From NCBI GenBank assembly GCA_035345895.1, contig DAORDI010000035.1, positions 1-28,771 on the forward strand: a stretch of DNA of 28,771 nucleotides. The letters run 5' to 3'. The DNA comes from DAORDI01 sp035345895. GTDB taxonomy: Bacteria; Spirochaetota; Leptospiria; Leptospirales; Leptospiraceae. Numbering within the stretch: the first letter of the stretch is position 1; each line of letters starts with the position of its first letter. The translations under genes and the position numbers were made by a program. The notes beneath the pieces were generated by a model, which was not told where the DNA came from, did no database searches, and worked only from the letters and a program-made list of their open reading frames with translations. Below are positions 1 through 9,399 of this stretch, piece after piece.

Positions 1-274
1 GCTGGAACGGCTGCTGAGCAAGAAGGTTTGACAGTTCATAACAGAGACTGTCCACTTTTGCTTTCAGCGCATTGTTGAACATATCTCCTACCATTGTCAT
101 TCCTCCCTGCATCCACTGACCGGAACCTCCGAGTTCCGGATGACTGAACTGTGCCATTGTGCCGTGTCCGTTGATCAATGCCTGAAGCATTGTCATAACT
201 GCATCCGTACTGATATAAAACTGTCCTGCGATTTCACTGATTCTCTGCTGACCCTGAGGTGTTAGCGGCTGCAT
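1..274 (-). CDS. SHOCT-like domain protein, N-terminal part (cut by window start)
   Basis: Reading the reverse strand from the ATG at 274 gives 91 codons that stay open to the window edge, so the C-terminus is missing. The protein begins MQPLTPQGQQRISEIAGQFY and contains a Gly/Met-rich stretch with HPELGG, GQWMQGGMTMVGDMFN and a Lys/Leu-rich segment after it. From memory, this pattern is typical of the N-terminal part of conserved bacterial proteins annotated as SHOCT domain-containing; the C-terminal SHOCT motif itself would lie outside the window. No signal peptide is seen. The start is supported by an AGGAG at 281-285, six bases upstream of the ATG, and by a good promoter further up. It is divergent from the dihydroorotase gene. 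Function is unknown. Confidence 0.75.
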   Translation of the reverse strand, partial: MQPLTPQGQQRISEIAGQFYISTDAVMTMLQALINGHGTMAQFSHPELGGSGQWMQGGMTMVGDMFNNALKAKVDSLCYELSNLLAQQPFQ

Positions 275-312
275 AAGTTTCTCCTGTGTTCAACCCTTGG
301 GCTGCTTAACCT

Positions 313-340
313 ATTTTAAGTAGTCACTCTGCAGTGTCAA
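313..340 (-). promoter_or_regulatory. Sigma-70-type promoter for the SHOCT-like gene
   Basis: On the minus strand a perfect TTGACA (335-340) is followed after 16 bases by TAAAAT (313-318). The predicted transcript would begin near position 306 and carry a leader of about 30 bases with an AGGAG ribosome binding site. The 140-bp divergent region also has to serve the dihydroorotase gene on the plus strand, for which I see no convincing promoter. Confidence 0.55.
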
Positions 341-414
341 CATTATAAATAAGGTATTTTACTTTCATCTGAATATGCTTTACAAAAAACTGCTGATCGC
401 AGAATGGTCAGTCA

Positions 415-1659
415 ATGAAACAGAAATCCATATTCGGCAATATCGTCACTCACGAAAAAGAATTCAAGGGAACAGTTGTATTCGATTCTGAAACAGGTCT
501 GATTCTGTCCGTAGAAAATGCAAAAAGAACTGATGCTCTGGAATATTCGGACAGCTGCTTTATATTTCCCGGGTTCGGAGATGTGCATATTCATGCAAGG
601 GAAGATGAAAGCCGTAAGCATGTTTATAAAGAGGATTTTTCGACTGCATCTGCTGCTGCTCTGAACGGGGGAGTTGTTCATATTGCAGATATGCCTAATA
701 ATCCGGTTCCGCCCGTAGACAGTCATTCCTATTCAGTCAAAAGGAAGCTTGCAGATTCTGCCCCCATTCATATCACTCTTTACGCAGGAATCGGTCCGGA
801 GACAAGCCCTCTTTCAGAAAGAGTTCCTTACAAGGCATTTATGGGACCTTCCATCGGCGAGCTGTATTTTGAAACAAATGCAGATCTGGAAAAGGCGATT
901 GAACGTTACCGGGGATGCGACGTCAGTTTTCACTGCGAGGATCCTGAGATACTCAGAAATTCAAAGTCAGCTGAGAAGCATGAAGACCGACGTCCAAAAC
1001 AGGCCGAAGTTCTTGCTACCGATTTTGCGCTCTATCTGATTGAAAAATACGGCTTGAACGGAAAACTCTGTCATTATTCCACAAAGGACGGACTTCAGAA
1101 AATTATCAGTGCCAGAAAAAGAGGAGTCAGAGTTCTCTGTGAAGTGACTCCGACCCACCTGTTTTTTGACAGGGAAATCCTGAATGAGGAAAACTCTTTC
1201 TGGTTCCAGATGAATCCTCCTCTGAGAGACAGGGAAGACAGACTGGAACTGATTGAGGCAGTGAGAAGAGGGGATATTGATCTTCTGGCTACAGATCATG
1301 CTCCTCATACAGTGGAAGAAAAAAAACAGGGGATCAGCGGAATCAGTCAGCTGGATACATACTCTCTTTTTGTGACTCATCTGATTCTGAATGAAAATAT
1401 ACCTAAGACAAGAGTTGCAGAAATTGCAGGAAAAAATCCGGGGGATTTCGTAAGACCCTATCTGCCTTCAAGGTTCGGAAAAGGATTTGGATATATTGAA
1501 CCTGGATACTCTGCTTCTTTTACAATACTGAATCTTACGGAAGGAACTGTTTTTAAAAAGGAAAACATCAAAAGCAGAAGCGGCTGGTCCCCCTTTGAAA
1601 ATCACCGGTTTCCCGGATCTGTTCAGGCAATATATTATCATGGAACCGAGATTGAATAA
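415..1659 (+). CDS. pyrC: Dihydroorotase (class I-like amidohydrolase)
   Basis: 414 residues, the usual length for class I dihydroorotase, which interconverts carbamoyl-aspartate and dihydroorotate in pyrimidine synthesis. The metal-site motifs of the amidohydrolase superfamily are all visible: DVHIHAR with His58, His60 and Arg62; Lys140 in YKAFMGPS as the probable carboxylated bridging lysine; His173 in SFHCEDPE; His220 in LCHYST; and Asp294 in LLATDHAPHT. MNPPLR (266-271) matches the substrate-binding NPPLR motif. The protein is soluble with no signal peptide. The ATG at 415 has only a poor ribosome binding site. No other pyr gene is in view, as expected for scattered pyrimidine genes. Its stop touches the stop of the convergent phosphatase gene with no spacer. 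A related amidohydrolase such as a hydantoinase is the alternative, but NPPLR favours dihydroorotase. Confidence 0.88.
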   Translation: MKQKSIFGNIVTHEKEFKGTVVFDSETGLILSVENAKRTDALEYSDSCFIFPGFGDVHIHAREDESRKHVYKEDFSTASAAALNGGVVHIADMPNNPVPPVDSHSYSVKRKLADSAPIHITLYAGIGPETSPLSERVPYKAFMGPSIGELYFETNADLEKAIERYRGCDVSFHCEDPEILRNSKSAEKHEDRRPKQAEVLATDFALYLIEKYGLNGKLCHYSTKDGLQKIISARKRGVRVLCEVTPTHLFFDREILNEENSFWFQMNPPLRDREDRLELIEAVRRGDIDLLATDHAPHTVEEKKQGISGISQLDTYSLFVTHLILNENIPKTRVAEIAGKNPGDFVRPYLPSRFGKGFGYIEPGYSASFTILNLTEGTVFKKENIKSRSGWSPFENHRFPGSVQAIYYHGTEIE

Positions 1660-3597
1660 TCAGGATTCCAGAAGCTTCAGAAGAGCTTTGTTTTCCGGAT
1701 CCAGTTTCAGACCGGCTGAAGAGTAGTATTCTGCCTGTCTGGAATTGTTCATCATCTGATGAAGTCTTGCCAGATGGATGATATTCTTCAGATTTTCCGG
1801 TTCTCTCAGAAATACCCGTTCCGCGTAGTAGGCGGCCTTCTGCATTTCGCCCAGTCTGTAGTAAGCATAGGATGAGTAGAACAGAAATCTGGTTTCGGAG
1901 GGTGCTGCATCTACAACTTTAAGAGAATGAGCAAGAGCATCTTCAAAGTTGCCGACTCTCAGGCTGACTACAGCTATCTGCTTCAGTAGAAAAAGATTGT
2001 CTGAAAGAGTGTCCAGAGCCAGCTTGAAAAGATTCAGTGCTTCATTGTAAAGTCTGCTGTTTTTTTCACGAAGTGCATTATAGATAATTTCCTTGTGCTC
2101 TCCCTGAAATCTGCTGCTGTGCTCGACAGTTTTTCCCCTGTATGTTATTTTCAGAAAGGACAGGTCATCGGTGATTTCCCCGTATTCCGAGAGTGCCTGA
2201 TAAAGCAGGTTCAGATCACCGGCAGATTTTTCCACTGCACGAAGAAACAGACTGTCGTCTATGTTCATTTCCTTTCCATTTTCTGTATCGATAAGAATAT
2301 CGTCCCTTCCGTCCGATCCTGAGATCAGACTGTCACCGTTCTGCATCTGAAAGAATTTTACCCTGACAGTATTGTTGAATCCTGCAGTTCCCAGTTTCCT
2401 GTGGACAAGTTCATTTTCAATATATTCGGCATGGCCGTCCCTGTACAGTGCAAGGAACGGATGCTCTGCATTGATATAATATACAAAACCAGTATTCTCT
2501 TCCATAAGACCGATGACTGCCGATACGAACATTGATCCGTTGAAGGTTTCGAATATCTGTTCAAGTTCCAGGAAAGTCTGCTTGAGCCAGATTTCAGGAT
2601 GAACAGTCTCATCGGAGGCCGTATTTGCACGTATTATCAGACTTTTAAATGCAGCTCCGAGAACAAGCGCACCGCCCGCGCCCTGCATTGATTTTCCCAT
2701 TGCATCCCCGTTCAGAAATACAATATATTTTTTTCCTGCAAGAGTCACGGAATCAGCTATATTAAGATCACCTCCGAGTTCCTTTTCCCTGTTCTTGAAG
2801 CTGAACTGTTTTTTGCTTTTCAGAAATATTTCTGCCTCTGCATTTTCACTCTGCACGTTTACGCTGTTCAGCGGCGCAGTCAGAAGAGAAGTGAGAAAAT
2901 AATCTCCGTCCTGCTGAGTCTTCAGTACATTAAGCGAGGCCAGTGCTTCTTCTGTTTTTTTTCTCTCTCTGAAAAGTTTTTCTTCAGACAGAATTGTTTC
3001 ATTCCAGAGATAATAGGAACAGGTCATCAGAATCAGTGCTGTGAGAAATATGAGAGCATAATTTGTGACTGATGCAATGTGTTCAGGAAAAAAGACCAGC
3101 GGAGGAAAATGACTCCTGTACCAGACGACAGTAAAAAGAAACAGGCAGAGAATCGATTCAACGGCAATGATCATTCGGAATCTTTCTCTGCCGAATACAA
3201 AAAATGGAAGAGGGATCAGAGTAAAGTAAAGCAGAAAGGCATAAAAGCTGAGTCCCACTGCAATGCTCATGTAGGCAAGGTAGGCAATTCCGGAGATGAA
3301 TGCAATAGAAAGATACAGTACATTGTCGCCAGTTCTGTTTTTCAGGAAAAAGCAGATAAGCAGGATGGAAAGCATCAGAAGGACAGGAGGAAGAAGATAG
3401 GAATAATATTTTCTGAAGTCCAGACTTTCTGAATGAAGATAGATGCTCGCAGTGAAGCTGTAAATGAGGAACAGAAGTATCCCCCCTATGAATATCAGGA
3501 GTATCTGATTGGATACTGCATTGTATTTTAGATTTGTTTCATTTCCCGTATGATGTTCGCTTCCCTGACGAATCAGTTTTTCAAAAAAATTCTTCAT
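1660..3597 (-). CDS. Membrane PP2C/SpoIIE-type Ser/Thr phosphatase with C-terminal TPRs
   Basis: 645 residues. Six or so hydrophobic segments span about residues 30-200, followed by a short linker helix, a PP2C-like domain (about 225-490) and TPR-like helices (about 500-645). Metal-ligand motifs are present in variant form: GGD at 275-277, GDAMGKS with Asp298 in place of the usual DxxGHG, SDG at 428-430 and DD at 477-478. It should remove phosphate from Ser/Thr of a partner protein at the inner face of the membrane. The phosphatase and TPR parts closely resemble those of the 1051-residue protein at 22056, including the shared QQDGDYFLT motif. The start has GGCAGTGAG upstream. It lies 70 bp downstream of the hybrid kinase gene in the same direction, so the two may be co-transcribed. 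Confidence 0.85.
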   Translation of the reverse strand: MKNFFEKLIRQGSEHHTGNETNLKYNAVSNQILLIFIGGILLFLIYSFTASIYLHSESLDFRKYYSYLLPPVLLMLSILLICFFLKNRTGDNVLYLSIAFISGIAYLAYMSIAVGLSFYAFLLYFTLIPLPFFVFGRERFRMIIAVESILCLFLFTVVWYRSHFPPLVFFPEHIASVTNYALIFLTALILMTCSYYLWNETILSEEKLFRERKKTEEALASLNVLKTQQDGDYFLTSLLTAPLNSVNVQSENAEAEIFLKSKKQFSFKNREKELGGDLNIADSVTLAGKKYIVFLNGDAMGKSMQGAGGALVLGAAFKSLIIRANTASDETVHPEIWLKQTFLELEQIFETFNGSMFVSAVIGLMEENTGFVYYINAEHPFLALYRDGHAEYIENELVHRKLGTAGFNNTVRVKFFQMQNGDSLISGSDGRDDILIDTENGKEMNIDDSLFLRAVEKSAGDLNLLYQALSEYGEITDDLSFLKITYRGKTVEHSSRFQGEHKEIIYNALREKNSRLYNEALNLFKLALDTLSDNLFLLKQIAVVSLRVGNFEDALAHSLKVVDAAPSETRFLFYSSYAYYRLGEMQKAAYYAERVFLREPENLKNIIHLARLHQMMNNSRQAEYYSSAGLKLDPENKALLKLLES

Positions 3598-3667
3598 AAC
3601 TCACTGCCTTTGATGACAGTTTCTTTTTTCCTCAGCCGGTTTGTCGAGGGATAAAAAACGAAGGCAG

Positions 3668-6600
3668 CTATTTCTTTCTGTGAATGATTGCAGAATTCCA
3701 ATGAATCATTTTTTCGTAAAGTTCCTTCTGAGAAATAGGCTTGCTGATATAATCGTCCATTCCCGAGCTGATGTATTTTTCTCTGTCTCCTGACATTGCA
3801 TTTGCCGTCATTGCAATAATGACAGGCTGGACGCGCGCCGGAAAATTGTTTCTGATATTGTATGTTGCCTGAATTCCGTCCATTTCCGGCATCTGTACAT
3901 CCATCACAATAAGATCAAAGTCCGCATTCTGAAAGTATCTGATTGCCTCAAGTCCGTTGAATGCTTTTGCGCTGACGGAAAAGCCCATTTTTTCAAGAAG
4001 TTTTTCTGCAATCTTCTGATTGATGAGGTTGTCTTCGACCAGCATTATCCTCAGACTGTTTTTGACAGGCGCAAATTGATCAGTATTTGTATTGTATATT
4101 TTCTTTTCATTTTCTTCAGGCAGCTTCACCTCGACAGTAAATGTAAAAATAGAACCTTTCCCCTCCTTTGTTTCCACGCTGATGTCACCGCCCATACGAA
4201 TGCAGAGTTTTTTGGAGATGGCAAGTCCTAGGCCGGTACCGCCGAATTTTCTGCTGATCGAACTGTCTGCCTGGGAGAAAGGGTTGAAAAGCGAGGGAAG
4301 TTTGTCCTTCGGAATTCCCACTCCTGTATCCTGCACTGAAAATGAAAGCAGTGCAGTATGATCCTTTTCTGAAAGCTTGCGCACTGAGAGAGAAATGAAT
4401 CCGTCCGGAGTGAACTTAAGCGAGTTGCCGATCAGGTTCAGTATAATCTGTCTGAGACGGGTGACGTCGGATATAATGATTTCAGGTATATCGGGGGACA
4501 GTTCAAACTTAAGTTCAATTTTCTTTTCTGCTGCCTTTGGACGGAAAAGGTTGATTATGTCTGTCACTGTTCCCGGAAGACTGAAAGGGATGTACTCGAG
4601 TTCGAATTTTCCTGATTCAATTTTGGAAAGATCCAGTATGTCGTTGATGATTGTAATAAGGCTTTCCGCACTGACCGCTATGCTGTTCAGATAGTCTCTC
4701 TGTTCACTGTTCAGAGGAGTGGATTCGAGAAGAGATTTCATCCCAAGTATCCCGTTCATCGGTGTTCTGATTTCATGGCTTACATTTGCAATGAAGTCAG
4801 TCTTGATCCTGTTTGCAGTGACAGCTTCCTTTCTGGATTTTTCTATTTCCGCAATGTAGACTGCATTCTCAATCGATATCATAATCTGACCGGAGATCAT
4901 TTCAATCATCTGAAGTCTTTCCTTTGTGAATACATTTTCTAGAATGTCGTTCTCCAGATATATTATGCCGAAGATATCATTATTTTTCAGTATAGCCTGA
5001 CAGATGACTGATTTTATTTCGTTCATCTGAATATAAGGATCCTTTCCGTATATGCTGTGTTCCAGAGCATTGTAAAGTATTACCGGAATCTTTGTACTCT
5101 GAACAAAGTTCAGAATCCCTGAAGGAAGTTTTCCCTGAACCGGTGCGGACTCAAGCACTGTAACCGAATTCTCATCCGTCCTTCCCTCTGCTTCAGCATA
5201 GTAATGATCTCCCTTTTTCAGGATGAGAAGACCTCTTGTGGCACCTGTATTTTCCATAAGGATTATCATGATTCTTCTCAGAAGATCTGAAATGTTTCTT
5301 TCACCTGAAAGTGTATGCGATATTTTAAGGAGACTGACTGTGTCTATTTCAGCAGATCTGAATTCAGTGAAGACATCGGAAAACCTGTAGGTGGAGTATT
5401 CTCTTTCAGTGACCCTGTCGGATTTTTCATATTTTCTCCGCAGTTCAGAGGTCTTAAATTCCGCTCCCCACATTCTGTAGACATAAAGCGCTTCGGTCAT
5501 ATACGGCTTGGACAGTCTGACTCTTCCCTGCCGGTTCCAGAACTTTGCAGACAGCTCCAGCGCGACCGCCTGAAATATGGAAGCTCCGCTTTCTTCACTG
5601 AACTGTACAGCCTTGTCATAATAATTCAGTGCTGTAAGTATATCGTTTTTCTGTCTGCTGATTTCGGCCAGTACGAGAAAATATTTGAAAACATAGTTTT
5701 CAGGACAGTTCTCCGACCAGATTTTCAGGAGTTCTGCATTCTGATCCAGAATCCTGTCATACTCCTTTCTTTCTTCTTCCGAAGCAGATCTGTATCTGTG
5801 AAGGATGAGAAGGCACTGAATGAATCTATGTTCTGAATAAGGCAGAAGTCCCTGCACTGCAGCGGACAGTATTCTTTTTTCCGCTTCCAGGAATGATTTT
5901 TCCGCATCACTGTATTTTTCAAGGATGAAAAGTGCAAATGTTTTCATTACATTGTAAATACACACAACCTGGATGTTTCTGTGAGATTCGCATCTCTGCA
6001 GATATTCATTTTCGGACATTGAGTCCAGACTGAAATCTCCTCCGTGCATTAGATAATTTATAATGATCAGACCTCCTTCCAGAAGATCGATTGCCCACCA
6101 GTTTTTTCGGATTCTGCTGAATTTCAGATACTTTTCAATTTCGGTTCTGAGATCAGGAAGTTTCATTCCTTGAAAGAAAAGGCAATACATATTGTGTCCG
6201 AAAGCATAGGCGGCGTACTGCAGATTGCCTGACTCGACTCCTGCATCATAGGCACTCTGGTAATCCCTTGAGGACTGGGAAAGAGGAAATGACCAGTGCC
6301 GAAGTGAACTTCCTATCATCAGAAAGAATACGCTTCTGTGTGCCGGAGAATGAAATTTTTCCGTCATCAGTCTTTCTGCCAGCTCTCCAAATTCTTTTCC
6401 TCTTCTGTATTCACCTCTTACAAATCCGATCATTCCTCCGAATGCAGTATGGCTGTATCCTGCTTCAGGGAAATTGCCGTACTGTATGCTCAGTTTGACT
6501 GCTGTAGAAACAATGACTGCCCAGAGTCTGGGATGAGATCTGTAGCAGGGAGGTCCCATTGTGATGAGAAGATTCACTGCCATTCTTTTTTCCGGATCAG

Positions 6601-9271
6601 TCATGTCCGGCAGATCAAAAAGAGAACCTACTGTTCGCCCTTCGGTCAGTTCATCGATTTCAGCCAGCAGGGCGTCCCTGAATTTTTCATAGTCTGAATC
6701 AGGAAGGCGAATGCCGAACAGACTCAGTGCAGTCCTTCCCGTACTGATTGCATTTTCGTATTCTGCAAGGAGAGTTTTCTGAACAATCAGTATCTGATAT
6801 GCATTTGCACGGTCCAGAATATCTGCAGCATTTTTCTCTGCGAGCGATATGCTTTTTTCAGACTCTTCCAGCTGTCCTGAAAGATATTCTGTCTCTCCCT
6901 TCAGAATATAATATTTATATGCGGTAGTATAATATTTTTTCCATATATTCTGCCTGAGATCTTTTTTTTCCAGGAGAGGATCATTGTTCTTCAGATACTG
7001 AAGAGCTGAATCGTAGGCTGCCGCCTCCTTGGATTTTTTGGCAGAAAGAAGGTTAAGTTCAATCAGACGCATTATCTCTGTCTCATTCTCAATCAGCGAG
7101 GAACCGAGATTCAGATGATCTGTAATCAGGAAAAGTCTGTCTTCTCTGTCAGAGTATTTCTGCAGAAGGTTTCTGCCGATTTGAAGATGTACAGTGGGAC
7201 GAGACTCTTCGGGGATTGTTGAATATGCTGCCTGCTGAATTCTGTCATGAGAAAACTTGAAGAGTGCATTTTCTGACTTTTCCACACTGAGGTCCAGGGG
7301 AAAAATGAGCCCCTCCTTGGCTGCCGGCACAAGTCTTCCGGAACATTCGGAGATATCGAGGTTTACAGATACGGAGAATGTTTCCAGATCAAACATATTC
7401 CCGAGACAGGACGCTGAAGCAAGTGCATTCTTTGATGATTCATCGAGCCGTATAATTTTTCCGAACATAAGACTGACAATGTTTTCCGAGATTTGAATTC
7501 TGCTCAGTTCATTTTCATTAAGAATCCATTCATCAGAATCATGATTATAATAAAATATTCCGTCATTAAACAGTTTTTTCAGGAGTTCTATGGTGAAGAA
7601 AGGATTTCCGCCTGCTTTTTCATATACAAATCTGTTCAGCTTCTGCAGTTTCTGTGCATCTGCCGAAACTGATTCTGAAATCATTTCTGATATATGCTCT
7701 TCACGAAGACTGTTCACTTTGATTTCCTTGACGGGAATTCCGGACAGTTTTGTATCTTTTATGAATCGGGTCAGAGGATGATTTTCATCCACTTCATTGT
7801 CCCTGTACGCTCCGATGATCATAAAATTTCCGTTCTGCAGTTCAGAGCAGATCTTTCCTAGAAGAGCAAGCGAGGCAAGATCTGACCATTGAAGGTCATC
7901 TATAAAAAGAGTCAGAGGATGATCCGGACTGTCCAGCTCATTCCAGAATTCATAAAAAACCTGATTAAATCTGTTTTGAGTTTCAGAGGGGTTCAAAAGG
8001 GGCACTTCGGGCTGTTTTCCGATGATCAGTTCCAGCTCGGGAATAAAATCCACAAGCACCTGACCTCTGTTCCTGACGGCATTGAGAATCTTTCTTTTCC
8101 AGTTCTGTATGGATTCCGGAGATTCTGTCAGTATGTATTCACAGAAAGAATTGAATGCTCTCGTGAATGCATAATAGGGGATGTTCTTTTGAAACTGATC
8201 AAATTTTCCGGATGCAAAGAATCCCCTCTTTTCAGTAATCATCCTGTGCATTTCATTTACAATGGAGGTTTTTCCTGCACCTGAATAACCTGAGACCAGA
8301 ACCAGTTCAGGTCTGCCCGAAACGGAGTTTCTGTAAGCATCTTCAAGAACCTTGAGTTCATTCTCTCTTCCGTAAAGTCTTCCGCGAATCTTGAATGTAC
8401 TGGAATAGTCCTTTTTGCCGGCAGTGAACCCCAGGACTGTACCGTTCTGCTTCAGTTCTCTCAGACAGAAGTCGAGATCTTTCTTCAGCCCGAGAGCTGT
8501 GTTGTACCTGTCATCCGGATTTTTTTCCAGAAGCTTGAGTACGATCTCTGCGACGGCAGAAGGAATTCTGGAATTCATTTTTTCAGGAGATACAGGTGAT
8601 TTTGCAATATGAGCATAGAACATTTCCATCGGCTCATCTGAACTGAACGGAAGACTGCCTGTAAGCAGTTCATAAAAAGTGACTCCAAGCGAATAGAAAT
8701 CAATTCTGAAGTCAATATTCCTGTTTACTCTCCCGGTCTGCTCCGGTGCAATATAAGATATTGTGCCTTCCACTCTGTTAGGATTTCGGAAATTGGGGCT
8801 TTCCTGAATAAAATCGGTCGAAATTCCGAAATCAATTATCTTGACAATGTCTTTTTCATTATTATAAATTATATTCTGAGGATTTATATCCTTATGTATG
8901 ATGCCGGAGCTGTGTATGTCGTACAGTCCCTGCGAAATTTTGGAAAAAACAGAGAGGAGATGCTGTACATCCGGTTCTCTCTTTCCAAAAACAGTCTTTA
9001 AGGTCTCACCTTCGACATCTTCCAGAAGAATAAAATATCTGTTACCCTGCCTTTCAAAGCCTTCGGTCCGAATTACATAATTAGATTGTATTTTTTTTGT
9101 GAGTTCGTATTCCTTTTTCAGTCTTCGGATTTCCTGCTCAGAGGGAAAATCTGAACTTAATATTTTAAAAATGAATTTTTTTTCGGAGTTTTTTTCAAAG
9201 CCCCTGTAAATATCCGTGTTTCTTCCTTTGAAAAGCAGTTTTTGAAAAATATAATCAGAAGATTTTTTCAT
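3668..9271 (-). CDS. Hybrid Ser/Thr kinase - STAND ATPase - GAF - histidine kinase - receiver protein
   Basis: 1867 residues with domains in this order. A complete Ser/Thr kinase (about 10-270) has HKDINPQN with catalytic Asp128, a DFG and an APEQ motif. A STAND/AAA-type ATPase follows, with Walker A GYSGAGKTS (Lys334) and a Walker B in LTLFIDDLQWSD near residue 455. A long helical, TPR-like region covers about 600-1280. A GAF domain lies at about 1310-1465. The histidine kinase has an H-box NVSHEIRTPMNG with His1499, and its N-box NLIGNSLKFTPDG and GGTGLGLAISK are intact. A receiver domain ends the protein with phospho-acceptor Asp1791 in VMDVQMPEMDG and a conserved KP near the end. No membrane segments are evident, so it is probably cytoplasmic. 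The family occurs in cyanobacteria and other bacteria as giant signalling kinases. The ATG at 9271 lacks a clear ribosome binding site. The downstream PP2C gene suggests a kinase/phosphatase pair. Confidence 0.93.
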   Translation of the reverse strand: MKKSSDYIFQKLLFKGRNTDIYRGFEKNSEKKFIFKILSSDFPSEQEIRRLKKEYELTKKIQSNYVIRTEGFERQGNRYFILLEDVEGETLKTVFGKREPDVQHLLSVFSKISQGLYDIHSSGIIHKDINPQNIIYNNEKDIVKIIDFGISTDFIQESPNFRNPNRVEGTISYIAPEQTGRVNRNIDFRIDFYSLGVTFYELLTGSLPFSSDEPMEMFYAHIAKSPVSPEKMNSRIPSAVAEIVLKLLEKNPDDRYNTALGLKKDLDFCLRELKQNGTVLGFTAGKKDYSSTFKIRGRLYGRENELKVLEDAYRNSVSGRPELVLVSGYSGAGKTSIVNEMHRMITEKRGFFASGKFDQFQKNIPYYAFTRAFNSFCEYILTESPESIQNWKRKILNAVRNRGQVLVDFIPELELIIGKQPEVPLLNPSETQNRFNQVFYEFWNELDSPDHPLTLFIDDLQWSDLASLALLGKICSELQNGNFMIIGAYRDNEVDENHPLTRFIKDTKLSGIPVKEIKVNSLREEHISEMISESVSADAQKLQKLNRFVYEKAGGNPFFTIELLKKLFNDGIFYYNHDSDEWILNENELSRIQISENIVSLMFGKIIRLDESSKNALASASCLGNMFDLETFSVSVNLDISECSGRLVPAAKEGLIFPLDLSVEKSENALFKFSHDRIQQAAYSTIPEESRPTVHLQIGRNLLQKYSDREDRLFLITDHLNLGSSLIENETEIMRLIELNLLSAKKSKEAAAYDSALQYLKNNDPLLEKKDLRQNIWKKYYTTAYKYYILKGETEYLSGQLEESEKSISLAEKNAADILDRANAYQILIVQKTLLAEYENAISTGRTALSLFGIRLPDSDYEKFRDALLAEIDELTEGRTVGSLFDLPDMTDPEKRMAVNLLITMGPPCYRSHPRLWAVIVSTAVKLSIQYGNFPEAGYSHTAFGGMIGFVRGEYRRGKEFGELAERLMTEKFHSPAHRSVFFLMIGSSLRHWSFPLSQSSRDYQSAYDAGVESGNLQYAAYAFGHNMYCLFFQGMKLPDLRTEIEKYLKFSRIRKNWWAIDLLEGGLIIINYLMHGGDFSLDSMSENEYLQRCESHRNIQVVCIYNVMKTFALFILEKYSDAEKSFLEAEKRILSAAVQGLLPYSEHRFIQCLLILHRYRSASEEERKEYDRILDQNAELLKIWSENCPENYVFKYFLVLAEISRQKNDILTALNYYDKAVQFSEESGASIFQAVALELSAKFWNRQGRVRLSKPYMTEALYVYRMWGAEFKTSELRRKYEKSDRVTEREYSTYRFSDVFTEFRSAEIDTVSLLKISHTLSGERNISDLLRRIMIILMENTGATRGLLILKKGDHYYAEAEGRTDENSVTVLESAPVQGKLPSGILNFVQSTKIPVILYNALEHSIYGKDPYIQMNEIKSVICQAILKNNDIFGIIYLENDILENVFTKERLQMIEMISGQIMISIENAVYIAEIEKSRKEAVTANRIKTDFIANVSHEIRTPMNGILGMKSLLESTPLNSEQRDYLNSIAVSAESLITIINDILDLSKIESGKFELEYIPFSLPGTVTDIINLFRPKAAEKKIELKFELSPDIPEIIISDVTRLRQIILNLIGNSLKFTPDGFISLSVRKLSEKDHTALLSFSVQDTGVGIPKDKLPSLFNPFSQADSSISRKFGGTGLGLAISKKLCIRMGGDISVETKEGKGSIFTFTVEVKLPEENEKKIYNTNTDQFAPVKNSLRIMLVEDNLINQKIAEKLLEKMGFSVSAKAFNGLEAIRYFQNADFDLIVMDVQMPEMDGIQATYNIRNNFPARVQPVIIAMTANAMSGDREKYISSGMDDYISKPISQKELYEKMIHWNSAIIHRKK

Positions 9272-9321
9272 CTGTCGTTTGAAACCGTGAATTCAAGGTA
9301 AAATTGCTGCTCCCTGAGAGT

Positions 9322-9352
9322 CAAAATAAAAAACAGAAAGTTTCTCAAAACT
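9322..9352 (-). terminator. Possible weak intrinsic terminator after the EEP nuclease gene
   Basis: On the minus strand a small perfect hairpin (AGTTT, loop TGAG, AAACT; plus coordinates 9339-9352) is followed by a T-rich tract with a run of six T. The stem is short and AT-rich, so termination would be inefficient. It sits between the nuclease gene and the hybrid kinase gene, and could partly separate the two transcripts. Confidence 0.35.
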
Positions 9353-9399
9353 GGAAACAGTAGGTGTTAACCCCTGCCGGGCACCTCTGATATGCGAAT

